The notes beneath the pieces were generated by a model. It was not told the DNA's origin and did no database searches. It saw nothing but the letters and a program-made list of their open reading frames with translations. From positions 85,893 through 149,892 of the forward strand of contig JADGKB010000021.1 of NCBI GenBank assembly GCA_027604185.1: DNA of 64,000 bases, read 5' to 3'. The position numbers and the translations under genes are program-made. This DNA is from Boothiomyces macroporosus. Lineage: Eukaryota > Chytridiomycota > Chytridiomycetes > Rhizophydiales > Terramycetaceae. Positions 54,533 to 64,000 of this stretch are shown piece by piece. Position 1 is the stretch's first letter; the number at the start of each line of letters is the position of its first letter.

Positions 54533-57500
54533 ATGGGAATCTTGGACCCAACTTCACCATCTCCCGTAGCAAGATATCGACCTGAAATGAATTGGCTACA
54601 AATTATTCATACTGAAATTATATCTGTAACTAGTGTGATGAGAAGAAATCAACGCTGGAATATCGACCACGAAGAACAGGAGCAGCTATTGAAGCCATCG
54701 ATTACCCCAGAGTTGAACTTGGAAAATGTAAAAGATTTCTTGAATTTAACTTATAAAAGAAAGTATAATTCCTATGGTGCTCCAATTCCACCTCCACAGG
54801 AATCTCACTTGATGTATGGATTCACTAAATTGAAAGCCTTCCTAAAGACCGCATCAAGTATGCTGATTTTAATATTAGATTTACGAGATTTAGATCCTTC
54901 TGAGTTGCTGAAGCCGTTCTTGGAGGTGATGAAGAGTGGGGAAACCACTGGGATAATCACTGGAGCAGCTCTAACTAGTGTTCAAAACTTTATCAATTTC
55001 CGAATTCTGGATCCACATCATCCTGATATTTCTAAAGCTATTGCAGAAATGACCCATGCAGTTACAAGTTGCAAATTTGAAGCAACCGACACCGTTACTG
55101 ATGAAGTGGTGTTGACGAATATATTGCGTTTGTTAAGAACTATGGTTCAATCGGAATGCGGAAAGAAGTGTATCACGGATAAAGGAATCTGCGAAATGTT
55201 GGAAGTTGCGTTCAATTTGAATTTACAAGGGAGGATTAGCGAGTTATTAAAGAAATCGGCAGAGGATACCCTATTAATACTCTCTCAGTCTATTTTTGAA
55301 AGGTGATTATTTTATAATTCAGATTGGTAGTTATAACTCGTGAATCTGAACACAGAGAGCTTATGAAGGAAAAGAGATTATCCAGGGGGAAAAGTGCTCC
55401 TGGTGACAACTCAGATGAAGTTACTTTTCGAGATGATGGGAGAAGCAACTCTCCAGAGAGAAAAAAGCAATTTAAACCTTTTGGGATCCCAGCTGTGGTT
55501 GAATTTTTAAGGGTTTTAGTATCTCTGATAGATCCAAAGAATATTAGGCAAACTGACACGCTCCATAGATCCCTAGCGCTCCGCTTATTATGTCGAGGGT
55601 TAGAGATTGGCGGTTCGTCGTTGACAAAATGGGTAGGAAAGGGATTTATCGCTGAGAACGAAATCAGACGAATGCCTGCTGAGCTTTCAAACCAAGAATC
55701 AAGTGAAGATGTCACCATCACTACCAGTAGACCACCGGCAGTTGTTAGTGTAGGTGCCAGTGCTGCCAGCTACGATGAAAATACTGTGGTGGATGTTGCT
55801 TCTCCAAAGCTTTCTGCCGTTGAGGCTTCTCCGCTGCTGCAAGAAAAGCCTGATGAAGATGCAGATACCCAAAAAGAAGATCAGGAACAAACTCAACCTC
55901 ACAAAACTAGTATGGCAAAGCTCGCTGTATCGATTAAGCAACTGGTAGTTGATGATTTATGTAAATATCTATTTCAGGTAATCGGCTATTAATCAAGTTA
56001 TTACTAAATCAAAACCTCACCACAAATTCCCCTCCTTCATGGGTTAATCTAAATGTTATTTCACTGATAATGCGGTCAATCACTACCCTCTTTGCAAACA
56101 TACAGGATCACCTTATTCTGCAAAGAGAATGGTTCATCCATTACTTGATGCAGAGCTACAGATCAGGAATTTCTGTATGGAATATTGAAGATTGGGAAAA
56201 GTTTTCTGATAAATTCCAGGATGGCGAAAAGAATGAAAAAGAAAATAGCAACAAAAATGGCCCAATTTTAGTCAAGGAAGTCAGAGAGCTTTATCTAGAA
56301 ACTTTGCTCCAAATTTGTAGATCCGATATTGCATTCAACGAATTTTATATTTACCATGATACGAATATCGATTCCAAATCCCACTTATTTGAAGAAGTGA
56401 TGTATTTCTTCTCCAAGGTAATTTTTCATTTACTAAAAGTATTCCTTCCCAGATTTATCTGCCGGTGGTCAATTAACTTTGCAATTGCACCAGTCGTTAT
56501 GCTTTGAAGGGCTTTCAATCTTTTTAAAGGCTTTAAGCGAACGAATGATGCATGAAACTTTGCCTGTTCAAACTTTTTTGCCGTCTGAAGAGTCCTATAG
56601 TGCCCCTACATTGCTGTTCCGTAAAATGAGAAAGGAGCTTTTCTTGAAAGGTGCGGAAATATTCAATCAATCCGCGAAAAAGGGAATTGCATACTTTCAA
56701 GAGAATGAATTTTTGCCAAATCCGCTGACAGCAAAGGCAATAGCTCAATTCTTTTTCAATTCGCACAACTTGAACAAAGCTCTTATTGGAGAGTACATTG
56801 CAAAACCTTCAAATTTAGAAACCTTACAAGAATTTGCAAATCTTTACAATTTTGAAGGGAGAAGAATTGATGAGGCACTTCGATATTATTTGGAGAAATT
56901 TAGAATTCCTGGAGAAGCACAACAGATTGAAAGAATATTGGATGCATTCTCCAAGAGATATTTTGAATCCATAGCTAGTAGATTTAATACTAACAACAGA
57001 TGATCCTAATCGTGAAATCGAAACTGAAAACGATGCGTGTGTCTTGGCTTTTTCTATTATCATGCTAAATACTGATCAGCACAACCCTCAAATTAAGGTA
57101 TGTGCATTTTAATGTAGCGACGAATGACTTTTACTGATTTCCAAAGAAATAATCGTGGGATGAATAGCAAAAAGGATTTCTCAAAAGAGTATCTCAAATC
57201 AATCTACGATGCAATTCACCACAACGAAATCGTTTTAGCAGAAGAGCACGGTGGGGAACTGAGTTTCAATTATGAATGGAGAGAGATCCAAAATAATCTA
57301 GACTCCATTCCAAGACTAAGGAACAAAGAAACCAACGCGTACGACAAGGATATGTTTTTAACAGTTTGGAAAACAACCTTGGCAGCTATATTTTATAATT
57401 TAGATAACGCCGAAGATAGTGATATCCTGCAAAAAGCAATCGTTGCAGTGCAAAGATGTTCTCAATTGGCTGTCCGATATGAACTGCACGATATTTTTGA

Positions 57501-59549
57501 TTTTATTGTAACATCCTTATTCAAGATGAGTGGACTTACAAATGGAACGGAGGAGCTTCCTTTGGAAGAAGATATTGCCAAAATGACTTTAGCAGAAGAT
57601 CCTGCTTCGTACAAGAAACGAAACACGACACCAGATCGCTGGTCAGTGCAGTTTGGGCAAAATAGTAGAGCACAAGTTGCGGCTGTTTTGGCATTTAACA
57701 TGGTCAATATGCACGCAGATTCAATCAAAAAGGGATGGGAAACTGTGGTCCAAACTCTTTCGAATTTATTTTTACATCAGCTTTTGCCCGCAAATCTGTT
57801 GATTGGCGAGCATTTCTGTCGGTCTAAAGTGTCAATTCCAAGGCTGCTATTAAGCAAGCCAAGCCAATCGTCCCAATCAAACTCGAAAAGAGAAAGCGCA
57901 GGTCTATTTTCTTCCTTTGCTCAATTCTTGACTTTAGGAAGTGAAGATGATTATACTCATGAACGGGACTATGAGTACGAAAAACTTTCTCTGCAATGTA
58001 TAGCTTGTTGTGGAATCGAAGATTCTTTGGCTGAATCTAGGTATAGCAAAACTAATCTTAGGTTTTTGGAAGATTCGAATCTGGTACTTCTTGTAAGGGC
58101 AATTATTGCTGGCTCTTTTGAAAACCCCAATCCACCTTTGAATACCAACAAAAGCAATAGAGTCAACGGCAAGTACGATGCTGTCCCACAGAATGATACA
58201 CCTGTTGCTTTTTCTCAATCTTCAATTTTCTTGTTGGAATTACTCTTCATAATTGTGCTAAGAAACAGAGACAGACTACAAATCATCTGGCCTGATATTG
58301 CATCGCATTTGCAGACAATCATCAAGAATGGAACGCCAAATAATTTGATAGAACGAGCAGTGACAAATGTTTTGCGATTACTATTGCGGTTGACCCATGT
58401 AGACGATTTACAGTCAGATGTATTTAAACCTTTGGAATTGCTACAATCAGTTTCCAGCGAAACCGTTCATTCTTTTGCCGAACAACTCACTGCTGGATTC
58501 CTTGCAGTTTCAAAGACGGACATGTCTATACTGTCAAAACATCCGTCTAGATGGGCAACATTAATCAGAGTACTATCCATATCTGCCACTCACCCTATCG
58601 CTTCAAGCTACAGTTTCGAATTAACTAGTTTGATTATTTCTGGGCACCCTGATTCACCTGTTACTGCCGATCATTTTGGAGAGTGTGTTGATTTGCTACT
58701 GTCATTCTCTTCTGGAGTGTTTGGATCTTTTAACCATGGCAAAAAAATATTGAAACCAAGCTCTGTTGCTTCTACCCCAGAATCTAGTAATGCTAATTCT
58801 CCCTCAATTGGTAAGGAAGGCCCCAGAGAACAACCTAGGGCAACAATGGGGGTTGCTCTCGAACGTGCATTGAAGGCAGTAGAAAAATTATACAACCTCC
58901 ATAATATTATCCCAAAACTAATACAGTCCTCTGGAACTCTCCCAGAGAAAGCTTGGATAGAGTTTTGGTTGGCTGTATTGACAGGTTTATCCCAACAATG
59001 TAGCCACCCATCAGTTGAAATTAGGAATGAAGCACTAGTATACCTGCAAAGGATAATGCTCTCAGAAGACCTATCCAAGGCGGCGAACGAGAAGCCCCAA
59101 AATACTGTAGATTTGTTTGATATGGTTCTGTTCCCGCTATTTGATGATCTCACTTCCTCAACTGAACTAGTTGGAATTGCAGATACACGTTTCCGCATTA
59201 CTTCGCTAATTTCAAAAGTGCTGCTTTGTTTCTCATCCAAGCTCTCTCAGTCCAAAGAATTTGTTCGCCTATGGTGTAAAATTTTGGATTATATATGCAA
59301 CTTTATCCAACCTGAAAGAGTGAACCAACCAGTAAGTTGTTTCTAATTTAGTATATCGGAGTACATGAGCCACTGAAGAATATGATTTTAGTTTTAATCA
59401 CAGACAACATCCTCAAAACCACTTGTGCTGAAGGGGAGGCAAATCTTTGGCAGTTGACATGGGAAAGGGTAGACAAAGTAGCTCCCCAAATGAAGGCCGA
59501 AATCCAAGAGCACATTTCAAAGCCAAAAGCAGCTGCAAGTGAACAATAA
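54533..59549 (+). CDS. GBF1: Large Sec7-domain ARF-GEF (GBF1/Gea type)
   Basis: Seven exons (introns 55303-55322, 55978-55997, 56418-56439, 56978-56999, 57098-57117, 59332-59351; 20-22 nt) give 1630 residues. DCB/HUS regions are recognisable in NWLQIIHTEIISVTSVMRRN, FLRVLVSLIDPKN and QREWFIHYLM. The Sec7 domain lies near residues 680-870 with LNKALIGEYI (catalytic Glu finger), IDEALRYYLEKFRIPGEAQQ, RILDAFSKRYFES and IIMLNTDQHNPQIKRRMTFT. The ~800-residue HDS helical region follows. It activates ARF1 at the cis-Golgi for COPI recruitment. The GEA/GBF1 subfamily is preferred over SEC7/BIG from the N-terminus and lack of a long acidic leader. The stop overlaps AATAAA. Confidence 0.93.
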
Positions 59550-59582
59550 ATTGTAAAATCAATCACAATGATTATAATTATA

Positions 59583-59984
59583 TTAAAAGTAATAATCTGG
59601 TTTTTTGATAGTTACGCCATGTTCCGCCATCGCTGCCGATAAGTCGTCCATCGTCAAGACAGTCTTTTTATCCTAAGATTACCTATAAACTACCACTTTG
59701 GTTTTTCTATCTTTCGCCTGCATAGCCTGCTGTCTCACTCTGGCAAACTGAATAGCGTCAGTGGCGATGTCCGATATAAATTTCTGAGTTGCCAGCGCAA
59801 GTATTCTCTTTATACGTACATCATCAGTCTGAAAGCCTCCCCTAGCTAAATGGTAATCAGTAACTGCGTCAGGTATAATAGGAGCAAATTCGTCAAGCAT
59901 TAGTAAAGTTGAAGATAAAGCTTCTTCCTTTGACTGCATCTCCATTTCTGCTTTGGTTCTCTTTTTCCCTGTTTTCTGATCCAT
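59583..59984 (-). CDS. TAF10: TFIID/SAGA subunit TAF10
   Basis: Two exons (intron 59673-59693, 21 nt) give 126 residues. The histone-fold is visible in LLMLDEFAPIIPDAVTDYHL, RGGFQTDDVRIKRILALATQ, KFISDIATDAIQFARVRQQ and KKTVLTMDDLSAAMAEHGVT, ending IKKPDYYF. TAF10 pairs with TAF3/TAF8 or SPT7 in TFIID and SAGA. The intron cuts just before the last helix. The ATG at 59984 is the first; there is a stop-free but ATG-less extension upstream. It converges on the ARF-GEF gene with 33 bp between stops. Confidence 0.95.
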
Positions 59985-60233
59985 GAAATTTTTCTGCAAA
60001 CTCTCTGCAAGTTGACCAGTGATATAAGAATAACCCAGAGATAATAGTATATAAATAAGGTTTTCAATGTTTGTATCTATCTAAAACTTTAATTTGAAAT
60101 TTTGTATAAATCTCTGATTTCAAGTAGTATTTTTCTGCCAGCGATAATAATTCGAATGGTAGTGATTTCTTTCCAATTCTTCCTCTGGTGAATATCTCTG
60201 CAATGAATTATTTTTTTTTGTTCAAATCTACAC

Positions 60234-63200
60234 ATGGCAGACACTCCAGTGCAAAAAGGCAAAGGAAGTTCAATTTTTTCTCTGGAGTCTCATGGAAGAG
60301 ACGACCTGCGTTATAATGGGAAGAAATTAACTGATCCAATCAATACAGTAGAGGACAAGTGGAGATTGGTTCCGGCATTTTTGCAAACCAAGGGATTAGT
60401 CAAGCAGCACTTGGATTCATTCAATTATTTTATTGAAACCGATATTAAAAAGATTATTGAAGCCAATAAGGAAGTTCGATCGGATTTTGACCCTGAATTT
60501 AAGTTGGAGTAAGAATTTTCTAACAAGATTTCTGGATATTAGAGTTAAAGTACCGATGGGAGAAGATTTGCGAGCTAGAACTTCATATCAGTTGACTCCG
60601 CATGCCTGCAGATTGCGAGATATGACCTATGCTGGCGCGATCGAAGTTGACATCAAGTACAACAAGGGAAAACAAGGATTTATCAAGAGGAATATCGAAA
60701 TTGGAAAGATGGTAAATTTAATGTAACTGTAGCCGATTATGCTAAAGTCATCCAAGTGTGTTTTGCATGAAAAATCGCCAGATGAAATTGCAGCATTAGG
60801 AGAGTGTCCACTGGATCCTGGTGGTTACTTTATTATTCGTGGAACAGAGAAAGTAATTTTGATTCAGGAGCAATTGTCCAAAAATAGAATCATTGTGGAG
60901 CCAGATAGGACTGGGTTTATCAGTGCCAATGTCACTAGTTCTACGCACGAGAAAAAGAGTAAAACTGGTGTAGTTTATGGAAAGGCAGGAAAGATATTCT
61001 TGAAGCACAACAGTTTGAATGCGGAAATCCCTATTTGCATAGTTTTAAAGGCACTTGGAGTAGAATCTGACAGGGAAATCGCTGAGCTTGTCTGCGGTAG
61101 CAATATGGAATACTTGGAATTGTTTTCTCCTGCTTTGGAAGAATGCTCGTCAATGAAAATCTTTACACAAAAGCAAGCACTTGACTTTATTGGTGCAAAG
61201 GTTAGAGTTACTCAAAGAGGTAGCAGAGTAGGTATCAAACCAAACTGGGGAGATGAAGCTAGGGCTCTTTTGGCAGACACCGTACTTGCTCATGTTCCTG
61301 TTGAACTGGATTCCCAAGGTGTGGAAAACTTTAGACCGAAAGCGATTTATGTTGCCCTAATGGTTAGAAGAACTATTCAAGCAGTTCGAGATGGTGGTAT
61401 TACTGATGATAGAGATTTTGTGGGTAATAAGAGACTCGAACTGTAATTATATCGCTAACGTTAGTGCTGGACAACTTTTATCCCTTTTATTTGAAGATTT
61501 GTTCAAAAACTGGACTTTGCAAATTAAAAGAGCTATCGATCAACAATTGAAAAAGCCAAACAGAACTTCTCAATATGATGCCAGTACCGCAGTATCTGCG
61601 ACTTCCAAATTTATTACTGATGGACTCTTTAGAGCCATTTCATCTGGCAATTGGAATGTTAAACGTTTCAAGATGGAAAGAGCTGGTGTTACGCAAGTAT
61701 TATCCAGATTATCATATGTTTCTGCGTTGGGTATGCTGACTAGAATTAGCAGTCAGTTTGAAAAAACTAGAAAGGTTTCTGGTCCCCGTGCGTTGCAAAC
61801 ATCTCAGTGGGGTATGCTGTGCCCTTCAGATACACCCGAAGGTGAAGCTTGTGGGCTTATCAAGAATTTAGCTTTAATGACCCATATCACCACTGATTCC
61901 GATGATAAAGCTCTACAGCGTTTAGTGTACATGCTTGGTGTTGAAGATATCAACTTGATATCCGGGACTGATCTCTACTCTGACAAAGAAACCTTTTTGG
62001 TATTTCTGAATGGTGTTATTCTTGGAGTGCATAGACAAGCGGAAAAGTTTGTTAATGATATTAGAAGATTAAGACGAATTGGAAAAGTAGATCCCTTTGT
62101 ATCAGTATATAGAACAGTGTCTCAAAGAACAATCAACATCAGCAGTGACGGTGGAAGAGTCTGCAGACCTTTAATTATTGTAAACAAAGGTGTACCACTA
62201 TTTGACGAAAACGATTTAAAAGATTTGGTGCATGGAATTAAAAAATTCGACGATTTTGTTATTACTGGAAAAATTGAATATCTTGATACAAACGAAGAAA
62301 CAGACTCAGATATTGCTATTTATGAAAAGGATGTGGTTTACCATCCTCCTAATTTCCCTGGAATCGATTTTAATGATGTACCAAACACAACTCACTTGGA
62401 AATTGCTCCATTTACACTATTGGGAGCAGTAGCTGGGTTAATTCCTTATCCGCATCATAATCAATCACCAAGAAATACTTATCAATGTGCGATGGGTAAG
62501 CAGGCCATCGGTGCGATTGCTTACAACCAACTAAATCGAATAGATACCCTATTGTATCTTATGGTTTACCCTCATCACCCAATGGTACGAACTAGAACCA
62601 TAGAACTAATTGGGTATGATAAACTTCCTGCTGGTCAAAATGCTACTGTTGCCGTAATGTCATATTCTGGATATGACATTGAGGATGCACTGGTATTAAA
62701 CAAAGCCAGTGTTGATAGAGGGTTTGGTAGATGTGTAGTTATGAGAAAATTTTCGACAATGATAAAGTCTTATGCCAATCAAACTTATGACAGATTAGCC
62801 GATGCCCAGAAAGGTGATGATGGAATTCCAATCACTAAACACGCAGCACTAGAAGATGACGGCATAGCAGGAGTGGGTATCCGAATTGCATCTGGAAATG
62901 TGTTGATAAACAAGCAAAGTCCGATGGAAACTTCACAAAGACCACCAGGCTCCGCAGTGGGTTCTTCTGATCCAAGTGCTATTCCATTCAGAAATACACC
63001 TGTTACTTACAAGTATCCTGGGGAAGCAGTGGTTGATCAAGTAATTATAGTTGACTATAGGTCGTCATGACAACAAACGAGGAAGATCAAACAATGATCA
63101 AATGTTTAATCCGTCAAACCAGAAGACCTGAGCTTGGAGACAAGTTTTCGTCTCGTCACGGACAAAAGGGAGTATGTGGTATCATTGTCAACCAAGAAGA

Positions 63201-63879
63201 TATGCCATTTGCAGAAAATGGTGTTACACCTGATGTAATCATGAATCCTCACGGTTTCCCATCTCGTATGACAGTGGGAAAAATGATTGAGTTGTTATCA
63301 GGAAAAGCTGGTGTGTTGGACGGAAATGTTCAGTACGGAACTGCATTTGGTGGAAGTAAAGTAGAAGATATGTCAAAAATTCTAATCGAAAACGGATACT
63401 CTTATTGTGGAAAGGATGTTTTAACCTCTGGCATCACTGGAGAAATGCTGCAAGCATATATTTTCTTTGGCCCGATGTAATACTATTCTAACTCTAGCTA
63501 TTATCAGAAACTTAAACACATGGTTATGGATAAGATGCATGCTCGTTCTCGTGGGCCAAGAGCGACACTTACTAGACAGCCAACTGAAGGTAGATCTAGG
63601 GATGGTGGTTTACGTGTTGGTGAGATGGAAAGAGATTGTTTAATTGGCCATGGAACTTCCTCTTTATTGATCGAAAGATTGTTATTCTCAAGTGATGCAT
63701 ACGATGTTGAATGTTGCTCAAAGTGTGGTTTAATTGGAGCTTATCATGGATATTGTACATTCTGTGAATCGCGGGAAAGTGTTGTGTCGGTGAAAATGCC
63801 ATATGCTTGCAAACTCTTGTTCCAAGAGCTAATGAGTATGAACATTGTGCCAAGGGTCGAAGTGGCCACTCTTGAATAA
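60234..63879 (+). CDS. RPC2: RNA polymerase III second-largest subunit
   Basis: Six exons (introns 60509-60527, 60712-60732, 61443-61464, 63041-63060, 63477-63497; 19-22 nt) give 1180 residues, the family's normal size (POLR3B/Ret1 ~1130-1150). Conserved parts are [128 protein letters not shown], and the C-terminal zinc site [40 protein letters not shown] and [20 protein letters not shown] identify a second-largest subunit; Pol III is chosen from the N-terminal [20 protein letters not shown] and overall length. Confidence 0.95.
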
Positions 63880-63939
63880 ACTATTTAAATGTTATAACGT
63901 CAATGAAAAGTACAAATGAAATTATTGAGCAATAGTTAT

Positions 63940-64000
63940 TTATTGACCACCACGGAGACGCAAGACCAAGTGAAGAGTGGATTCCTTTTGGATGTTATAG
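63940..64000 (-). CDS. UBI4: Ubiquitin gene 3' end (partial)
   Basis: The last 19 codons and stop of a minus-strand ubiquitin unit: YNIQKESTLHLVLRLRGGQ. The diglycine is followed by one extra Gln before TAA, as in polyubiquitin genes whose final repeat carries a short cap removed by deubiquitinases. A ribosomal fusion (UBI-L40/S27a) is ruled out for this unit because nothing follows. The stop overlaps AATAAA and lies 60 bp from the convergent RPC2 stop. How many repeats precede it cannot be seen. Confidence 0.9.
   Translation of the reverse strand, partial: YNIQKESTLHLVLRLRGGQ

Noticed and set aside
58671..59240. 189-codon antisense ORF inside the ARF-GEF gene
   Set aside because: Long only because the sense strand lacks certain codons; Ser-rich shadow translation.

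Overview
This is a gene-dense eukaryotic nuclear contig that is AT-rich by eye. It holds about 45 protein genes on both strands, plus one intronic snoRNA candidate. The gene set points to a fungus or close fungal relative: a KIX-domain MED15, the NOL11 t-UTP factor, a TSC13-type enoyl reductase, a large Sec7 ARF-GEF, MSH5, a GPI-type GH26 mannanase, DUF3455-like secreted proteins and a 14-spanner MFS pump. Intact cytochrome c and NFS1 argue for ordinary mitochondria. An early-diverging (zoosporic or Rozella/aphelid-like) fungus is my best guess, but the sequence does not fix it.

The dominant feature is intron size. I resolved about 78 introns by joining reading frames, and all but three are 19-25 nt, mostly 19-22. 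They start GTA (rarely GTG), carry a TAAT/TAAC-type branch site a few bases before the AG, and are scattered through almost every housekeeping gene. With these introns removed, every multi-exon gene whose ends I could place gives an integer codon count. The three resolved introns longer than 25 nt (51, 76 and 119 nt) each contain a perfect hairpin, and the 119-nt one also has a full C/D-box snoRNA signature. Many genes place AATAAA on or next to the stop codon, and convergent neighbours can lie only 24-60 bp apart.

Layout. 1-5.5 kb: minus-strand trypsin-like protease (cut by the window edge), MED15, NOL11. 5.5-8 kb: KH protein and NFS1, plus strand. 8-11 kb: minus-strand VPS39-family CORVET/HOPS subunit. 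11-20.4 kb: plus-strand GlnRS, ABC1-like kinase, cytochrome c, elongin C, Sel1-repeat protein, MFAP1. 20.4-26.4 kb: minus-strand MSH5, secreted Cys-rich protein, RING-vWA protein, an orphan. 26.7-30.2 kb: IMPACT, then three tandem minus-strand DUF3455-like secreted proteins. 30.2-32.4 kb: two small coiled-coil proteins and a SYLF protein. 33-39.7 kb: tandem alpha/beta hydrolases, MFS transporter, GH26 mannanase, an orphan. 40.6-42.8 kb: tandem seven-TM receptors. 42.8-50.4 kb: NVL, AVEN-like, Na+/H+ exchanger, orphan, perilipin-like protein, nitronate monooxygenase. 50.9-54.2 kb: TMEM198-like protein, TSC13, RPS14. 54.3-64 kb: possible ATP synthase epsilon ORF, GBF1/Gea ARF-GEF, TAF10, RNA polymerase III subunit 2, and the 3' end of a ubiquitin gene.

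The genes do not form one pathway. The left and right thirds are core housekeeping: transcription, splicing, rRNA processing, trafficking, translation. The middle (22.8-42.8 kb) is accessory, dominated by secreted or membrane proteins and tandem duplicates.
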